NCBI GenBank assembly: GCA_030599055.1
Contig: JAUVOS010000082.1
Location: 1 to 10,085, forward strand
Length of the DNA: 10,085 nt
Direction of reading: 5' to 3'
Origin: Lutibacter sp.
Lineage (GTDB): Bacteria > Bacteroidota > Bacteroidia > Flavobacteriales > Flavobacteriaceae
Shown here in pieces: positions 6,328 to 10,085 of the stretch. Numbering within the stretch: the stretch's first letter is position 1; each line of letters begins with the position of its first letter. The notes under the pieces are model-generated. The model had not been told where the DNA came from. It saw nothing but the letters and a program-made list of their open reading frames with translations, and did no database searches. The position numbers and the translations under genes were made by a program.

Positions 6328-7941
6328 ATGAAAAGCTTATTTTTTACACTAATCTTTATCCTATTATATTTTTCTTTTATTCAAGTAGAAGCTCAAAATA
6401 TAAAAACAAAGATTAATATTGACAGTCTATACAACGAGTTAAAAACCACCCCAAACTCTACAAAAAAAGTAGATGAGTTAATTTATTTATATAAAAAATC
6501 AACTCGAACTAAAAATATTAGAACAGATATAATCGATGAGGCGATAGATATTGCAAAAGAAATAATTTATATCAAAGGTATTGGAGTTTGTTATGATAGA
6601 AAAGGGATAACTGCACGTTATAATCAAGATTACACCAATTCAGTTATCTATCATAAAAGAGCGCTTTCTTTTTTAGAACAAACAACAGATACATTTTATA
6701 AAGCAAAGAGTTACAATAGTTTAGCCGTAACCTATAGAAAACTAAATTTAGAAAAAGAAGCCTTTGAAAATTATTTTAAAGGCTTTAAACTATCAGAGCA
6801 AATCAATAATAAAAAAGGTGTAAGTATTGCTTTAAACGGAATGGGTAATGTTTTGTTAAATACTGAGCAATATGATAAAGCATTGTATTATTTAAAAAAA
6901 GCATTGGCTGTTGAAACATCACTAGAAAACCCAAGAAGTCAAGAATATGGCATGGCTAATGTTGGTGAAGTTTTTTTATTTAAAAAAGATTATGATTCTG
7001 CTTATTACTATTTTGATAAAGCATTAACACTTTCACTAAAAAATCCCAGAAAAGAAAGTACTGCTATCAAGTATACGTTGTTCGGATTACTATATCAGAA
7101 AAAAGGAGAATATACAAAATCAAATGAGTATTATCATAAGGCAATTGCTGATTTTAAAAAGTATAAAAACAAACGTTATTTAAGCAATACTTTAATAAAT
7201 ATTGGGATTAATCAATTAGAATTAAAACAATATAGGAAAGCAAAAAACAATATAGAATTGGGTCTAGAAAAAGCAAAACAAGTTAAATCAAAAGAGAACA
7301 CTACACTTGCTTACAAAGCCTTAACCAATTATTATAAATTAACACAAGATTATAAAAACGCTTTAATTACACAACAATATGCAACAGCTTATCATGATAG
7401 CATGGTAAATGTAGTATCTCAAAAAAATATTATAAGCACACAAATTGCTCATGAAACCTATAAAAAGGATCAAGTAATTCAAGATTTAGCAAAATCAAAA
7501 GAAATAAGTGATGAAAAAGCAAAATCAAACTATTGGCGTTTTATTTTTAGCATATTGGTTAGTCTTATAATTATTGCTGGTTTATTGTATTTGATTCTTT
7601 TATTTAGAAAAAATAACGATTTAGAAATTCAACAAAAAAACACGGAACTTCAAAACTATTTATTATACATTGACGAACTAGAAAGGAAATCGGCAAGCAA
7701 TGTAAAACTATCTAAAGAAGACTTATCGCTTAAGTTCGATGAATATGAGCTCTCAAAAAGACAGGTAGAGGTGCTTAGACATATTTCTGACGGTTTAAAC
7801 AATACCGAAATCGCCGAAAAAATGTTTCTGTCTAATAATACAATTAAAACCCATATTTCAAATATCTACTCCAAATTAGATGTAAAAAATAGGGTTCAAG
7901 CAATCAAAAAAATCACTTCAGATCACACTGTTATTTTTTAA
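6328..7941 (+). CDS. Transmembrane TPR-repeat LuxR-type transcriptional regulator
   Basis: The 537-residue product has a cleavable or anchoring N-terminal signal (about 1-22, ending VEAQ). It then has about six tetratricopeptide repeats (roughly 85-355; examples are NSLAVTYRKLNLEKEAFENY, NGMGNVLLNTEQYDKALYYL and ANVGEVFLFKKDYDSAYYYF). A single membrane helix spans about 405-425, followed by a polar coiled-coil linker (about 428-462) and a C-terminal LuxR/GerE helix-turn-helix (about 475-533, LSKRQVEVLRHISDGL and NTIKTHISNIYSKL). There is no response-regulator receiver domain. With this order the TPR part would lie in the periplasm and the DNA-binding domain in the cytoplasm, a one-component sensor layout common in Bacteroidota. 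The signal it detects is unknown. The next gene downstream is the second OmpA-type gene, 514 bp away, across a region rich in regulatory sequence. Confidence 0.88.
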   Translation: MKSLFFTLIFILLYFSFIQVEAQNIKTKINIDSLYNELKTTPNSTKKVDELIYLYKKSTRTKNIRTDIIDEAIDIAKEIIYIKGIGVCYDRKGITARYNQDYTNSVIYHKRALSFLEQTTDTFYKAKSYNSLAVTYRKLNLEKEAFENYFKGFKLSEQINNKKGVSIALNGMGNVLLNTEQYDKALYYLKKALAVETSLENPRSQEYGMANVGEVFLFKKDYDSAYYYFDKALTLSLKNPRKESTAIKYTLFGLLYQKKGEYTKSNEYYHKAIADFKKYKNKRYLSNTLINIGINQLELKQYRKAKNNIELGLEKAKQVKSKENTTLAYKALTNYYKLTQDYKNALITQQYATAYHDSMVNVVSQKNIISTQIAHETYKKDQVIQDLAKSKEISDEKAKSNYWRFIFSILVSLIIIAGLLYLILLFRKNNDLEIQQKNTELQNYLLYIDELERKSASNVKLSKEDLSLKFDEYELSKRQVEVLRHISDGLNNTEIAEKMFLSNNTIKTHISNIYSKLDVKNRVQAIKKITSDHTVIF

Positions 7942-8007
7942 GTGCATCCTCCGATTTAGCTCTGAATACTTACTGACAAAAAGAAGTCAAATTAAATCAT
8001 CTAGTCA

Positions 8008-8127
8008 TCGGGTTATCGAGCGGAGTCGAAATACGGTCATTGAGCGGAGTCAAGATACGGTCATCTAGCAGAGTCAAGATACGGTCATCGAGCAGAGTCA
8101 AGATACGGTCATCGAGCGGAGTCGAGA
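8008..8127. repeat. Five tandem copies of a 24-bp repeat
   Basis: Units begin at 8008, 8032, 8056, 8080 and 8104. Most start TACGGTCAT, contain GAGCGGAGTC or GAGCAGAGTC and end AAGA or GAGA; the first unit is the most diverged (TCGGGTTAT). There are no spacers, so this is not CRISPR. Every strand-plus frame with the main phase hits stops or lacks a start, so it is not a coding repeat. The core GAGCGGAGTCGAGA resembles short motifs scattered between genes in many flavobacterial genomes, here amplified in tandem. Confidence 0.85.
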
Positions 8128-8175
8128 TGAAAAACAAACAGCAATTTCCACATAAAATCAACTCTAGTTGCTAAC

Positions 8176-8198
8176 AGCCCCAAATTATTGGCTTTTTT
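8176..8198 (+). terminator. Possible intrinsic terminator
   Basis: AGCC and AA at 8176-8183 (with two bulged C) pair with TTGGCT ending at 8193, followed directly by a run of six T (8193-8198). The stem is short, so strength is uncertain. It is about 235 bp past the TPR-LuxR stop codon and would end any transcript passing through the repeat array, insulating the second OmpA unit. Confidence 0.4.
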
Positions 8199-8206
8199 AA
8201 CCAAAT

Positions 8207-8235
8207 ATCACCCTTTTGGGTGATGCCAATCACCC
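8207..8235. promoter_or_regulatory. Three phased ATCACCC/GGGTGAT half-sites, candidate operator
   Basis: ATCACCC (8207-8213), GGGTGAT (8218-8224) and ATCACCC (8229-8235) are identical 7-mers in alternating orientation, each separated by exactly 4 bp, so each starts 11 bp after the last, about one DNA turn. They end 21 bp before the -33 TTG of the promoter at 8257-8286, a typical place for an activator. They lie upstream of the predicted start of transcription, so an RNA attenuator is less likely. The adjacent TPR-LuxR protein is a natural candidate to bind here, but this is inference. Confidence 0.55.
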
Positions 8236-8256
8236 TTTAATATGAGGAAAAAACAG

Positions 8257-8286
8257 TTGTTTCTAGCTATCCTTGCCCTATATTTA
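8257..8286 (+). promoter_or_regulatory. Promoter upstream of the 37-codon ORF and second OmpA-type gene
   Basis: TTG at 8257-8259, a 19-bp spacer, then TATATTTA at 8279-8286, which differs from TAnnTTTG only in the last base. Transcription would start about 8292, leaving a leader of about 160 nt before the OmpA-type start. The imperfect -7 box is consistent with a promoter that needs an activator. Confidence 0.55.
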
Positions 8287-8330
8287 CGAATTAAAAAATT
8301 AGGCATCATACCTATTAAGAAAAAAGAACT

Positions 8331-8444
8331 ATGAATCCAGATACTGTAATTTCAGGAACATTTGTAATAGTCAGTACTACGGACACAAACTATCTTTTTT
8401 TTAACGCTAAAAAAAATGCCATGTTAGGGGCAATAACTAAATAA
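8331..8444 (+). CDS. Small ORF of 37 codons in the leader of the second OmpA-type gene
   Basis: The frame reads MNPDTVISGTFVIVSTTD then TNYLFFNAKKNAMLGAITK and stops at 8444, 11 bp before the OmpA-type ATG. The start is preceded by AAGAAAAAAGAACT, an A/G-rich stretch like those before the neighbouring real genes, and a promoter lies about 45 bp further upstream. There is no signal peptide, clear membrane helix or known family. It could be a leader peptide coupled to translation of the next gene, a small protein, or chance; its short length prevents a firm call. Confidence 0.35.
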   Translation: MNPDTVISGTFVIVSTTDTNYLFFNAKKNAMLGAITK

Positions 8445-8455
8445 ATTTAAATCTT

Positions 8456-9757
8456 ATGAAATTATTAAAATCCACACTTGTCGTAATTTTACTGATAGGT
8501 TTTACCCAAAATTCACAAGCACAATTTTTAAAAAAACTCGCAAAAAAAGCAGAAGAAAAAATTGAGCGTGAAGCCGAAAATAGAGCTGAAAGACGTGTCA
8601 ATAAAGGAATAGACAAAGGCTATGACGGAATAGAAGATGAAATAGACGGAAAAAACAAAGGAAAAAAGAAAAAAAGTAAAAAGAAAAAAGGAGATGATGA
8701 TGATGATGATGACCAATCCGATGACAATACAAATTCAAACGACGATTCTAGTAGTTCAAAAAAAGGAAAAAATTCCAAGAAAAAAGCCCCAACCGTAGTT
8801 TGGAGTAAGTTCGATTTTGTTCCTGGTGATACCGTAATTTTTGAAGACGGACCAAGTGCCGATGAAGAAAATGGCGAGTTTCCTAGCCGTTGGGATTTGT
8901 ATAAAGGTTCTGCAGAAATAGCCAATGTAAATGGAGAAAATGTCATTATGTTTATTGATAAAGGAGGAGAAATAATTCCCTATTTAAAAAATTCAGATAA
9001 TGATTATTTGCCCGAAGTATTCACCATAGAATTTGATGTATGGTTTGAAAAAGGACATACCACCAATAATAGATTTTTCATTTCTTTCAGAGATAAAAAG
9101 AATCAATGGAATAAAGGTTTAAAAGGAAATCTTACGGTTTATCCAAATGGAATTGAATTTGAAGGAACTGACAAAAGGTATCCCGGTCCAGAAAAACTTG
9201 GTTGGAGTGATGAACCTGTTGGAAAATGGAGACATATTTCTATTGCATATACCAAAGGAAAATTTAAAGCCTATATGGATGACACAAGATTGATTAACGT
9301 CCCACACTTAGAAGGCAACCCTTGGGGATTTACCATACATTCTCAAAAAGGAAATCAATACCTCAAAAACTTTCGCATAGCAAAAGGAGGCGTAAAATAC
9401 TACGACCGTGTACTTTCCGAAGGAAAAATTATTGTAAACGGTATTAAATTTGACGTAAACAAAGCCACCCTTAAAGCCGAAAGCATGGGACCAATCAATA
9501 GAATCTATAAGTTGATGAACAAAAACCCAGATCTTAACTTTAGTGTAGAAGGTCATACAGATAGCGATGGTGGCGATGCCGCAAATATGTCCTTATCTAA
9601 AGCTAGAGGTAAAGCTGTAATGGATAAGCTTATTGCCATGGGAATAAAAAGTTCTCGTCTAAAATCTGGTGGCTTTGGAGAATCTAAACCACTAGATAAC
9701 AATAGCACTCCAGAAGGAAAAGCAAATAACCGTAGAGTAGAGTTTGTAAAATTTTAA
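8456..9757 (+). CDS. OmpA-family envelope protein with coiled-coil and LamG-like domains (copy 2)
   Basis: The 433-residue product repeats the layout of the protein at 1877. It has a signal peptide (1-22, cut after QA) and a basic helix beginning FLKKLAKKAEEKIERE. The linker then switches from lysine-rich to aspartate- and serine-rich (about 65-110, with seven Asp in a row). A LamG-like domain (about 120-315) contains FPSRWDLYKG, WRHISIAYTKGKFKAYMD and LKNFRIAKGGVKYYDR. The OmpA domain (about 323-433) has EGHTD, with D369 and R384 at the peptidoglycan-binding positions, and ends NRRVEFVKF. The Asp-rich linker could bind calcium, but this is speculative. The family suggests an outer-membrane or periplasmic protein anchored to peptidoglycan. 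It follows the half-site array and promoter at 8207-8286 and precedes a lipocalin-like gene by 64 bp. Confidence 0.9.
   Translation: MKLLKSTLVVILLIGFTQNSQAQFLKKLAKKAEEKIEREAENRAERRVNKGIDKGYDGIEDEIDGKNKGKKKKSKKKKGDDDDDDDQSDDNTNSNDDSSSSKKGKNSKKKAPTVVWSKFDFVPGDTVIFEDGPSADEENGEFPSRWDLYKGSAEIANVNGENVIMFIDKGGEIIPYLKNSDNDYLPEVFTIEFDVWFEKGHTTNNRFFISFRDKKNQWNKGLKGNLTVYPNGIEFEGTDKRYPGPEKLGWSDEPVGKWRHISIAYTKGKFKAYMDDTRLINVPHLEGNPWGFTIHSQKGNQYLKNFRIAKGGVKYYDRVLSEGKIIVNGIKFDVNKATLKAESMGPINRIYKLMNKNPDLNFSVEGHTDSDGGDAANMSLSKARGKAVMDKLIAMGIKSSRLKSGGFGESKPLDNNSTPEGKANNRRVEFVKF
8693..8710. repeat. (GAT)6 microsatellite inside the second OmpA-type gene
   Basis: Six GAT codons followed by GAC encode a run of seven aspartates in the linker. 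Slippage here would change the linker length in whole residues without breaking the frame. Confidence 0.8.
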
Positions 9758-9821
9758 ATCAATCAATTACTATATGCACATTGCGTGAATAAACCATCAA
9801 CCAAAGATTAGTAAAAGTTTT

Positions 9822-10085
9822 ATGAAAAAAACAATATTATTTATTATCACATTCATATCAATTATTGGAATGGCAAATGCCCAAAAATCGAAACTTTTTG
9901 GAAGTTGGCTACTAACCAAAGTTGAAGTGAAAGGTGAAACTGAATATCCCTATCAAGTTACTGAGTTTAGTGAAGACGGAAAAATGCTAATGATGGGAAT
10001 GGAAATTGCTACTTGGAGTTACAATAAAAACAAGCATACCATTGAAATGAAGTCTGACTTTGATAAGGATTTTAATGGAGAAGGA
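9822..10085 (+). CDS. Secreted lipocalin-like protein, N-terminal part (cut by window edge)
   Basis: The first 88 codons are present. A signal peptide (MKKTILFIITFISIIGMANA, cut before Q21) is followed by KLFGSWLLTKVEVKG (about 24-38), then YQVTEFSEDGKMLMMGMEIATWSYN and an alternating strand pattern. GxW near the mature N-terminus followed by strands of the form TEFxxDGK is typical of the small secreted lipocalin-like domain proteins of Bacteroidota. The ligand is unknown. It starts 64 bp after the second OmpA-type gene with no clear terminator between, so co-transcription is likely. This mirrors the first OmpA-type gene, which is also followed by a small secreted protein, though of a different family (DUF4412). 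Confidence 0.65.
   Translation, partial: MKKTILFIITFISIIGMANAQKSKLFGSWLLTKVEVKGETEYPYQVTEFSEDGKMLMMGMEIATWSYNKNKHTIEMKSDFDKDFNGEG

Noticed and set aside
8008..8127. CRISPR array or repeat-protein coding sequence
   Set aside because: Units are directly adjacent without spacers, no cas genes are nearby, and two of three forward frames contain stops while the third has no start.
8207..8235. Intrinsic terminator or RNA attenuator
   Set aside because: The alternate hairpins would be stable, but no T-tract follows and the segment lies upstream of the predicted start of transcription, so a DNA operator is more likely.
8620..8946. Minus-strand 108-codon ORF over the Asp/Ser linker
   Set aside because: Antisense shadow of the second OmpA-type gene, with low-complexity Ser/Phe runs and no start signals.

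Overview
The window looks like a chromosomal segment of a marine- or soil-type Flavobacteriaceae (Bacteroidota). Evidence: low GC, A-rich translation starts, several promoters of the Bacteroidota form (TTG, about 19-20 bp, TAnnTTTG), and families typical of the group (DUF3109, DUF4412, transmembrane TPR-LuxR regulators, OmpA-like proteins with a basic helical N-terminus). No phage, transposase, CRISPR array, rRNA or tRNA was seen.

Layout. 1-127: 5' end of rplU (ribosomal protein L21), minus strand, with its promoter at 188-195. 128-444: intergenic, with a 7-bp tandem repeat and a long imperfect hairpin. 445-1020: MarC-family membrane protein, minus strand. 1021-1158: divergent promoter region. 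1159-1761: DUF3109 cysteine-rich protein. 1877-3121 and 3150-3713: a likely operon of an OmpA-type cell-envelope protein and a secreted DUF4412 protein. 3714-3881: intergenic, with a GC-rich foldable element. 3882-5456: a large secreted protein of unknown family with an HExxH motif. 5457-6327: 871 bp without a convincing gene, but holding a decayed copy of the DUF3109 C-terminus. 6328-7941: a membrane-anchored TPR-LuxR regulator. 7942-8455: a regulatory and repeat region with five 24-bp tandem repeats, a terminator-like hairpin, three ATCACCC/GGGTGAT half-sites spaced 11 bp apart, a promoter and a 37-codon ORF. 8456-9757: a second OmpA-type protein, paralogous to the first. 9822-10085: start of a secreted lipocalin-like protein, cut by the window edge.

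How it fits together. The two OmpA paralogues share an unusual layout: signal peptide, basic coiled-coil-like helix, charged low-complexity linker, LamG/concanavalin-like domain, and a peptidoglycan-binding OmpA domain. Each is followed by a small secreted protein. A relic of the DUF3109 tail lies upstream of the second copy, and an intact DUF3109 gene lies directly upstream of the first. This suggests duplication of a DUF3109-OmpA block, then decay and insertion of other material. The TPR-LuxR gene sits just upstream of the second OmpA unit. The phased half-sites between them, immediately upstream of a promoter, make a plausible local circuit in which an envelope-sensing regulator controls an envelope protein. 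That circuit is an inference from position and motif spacing only.
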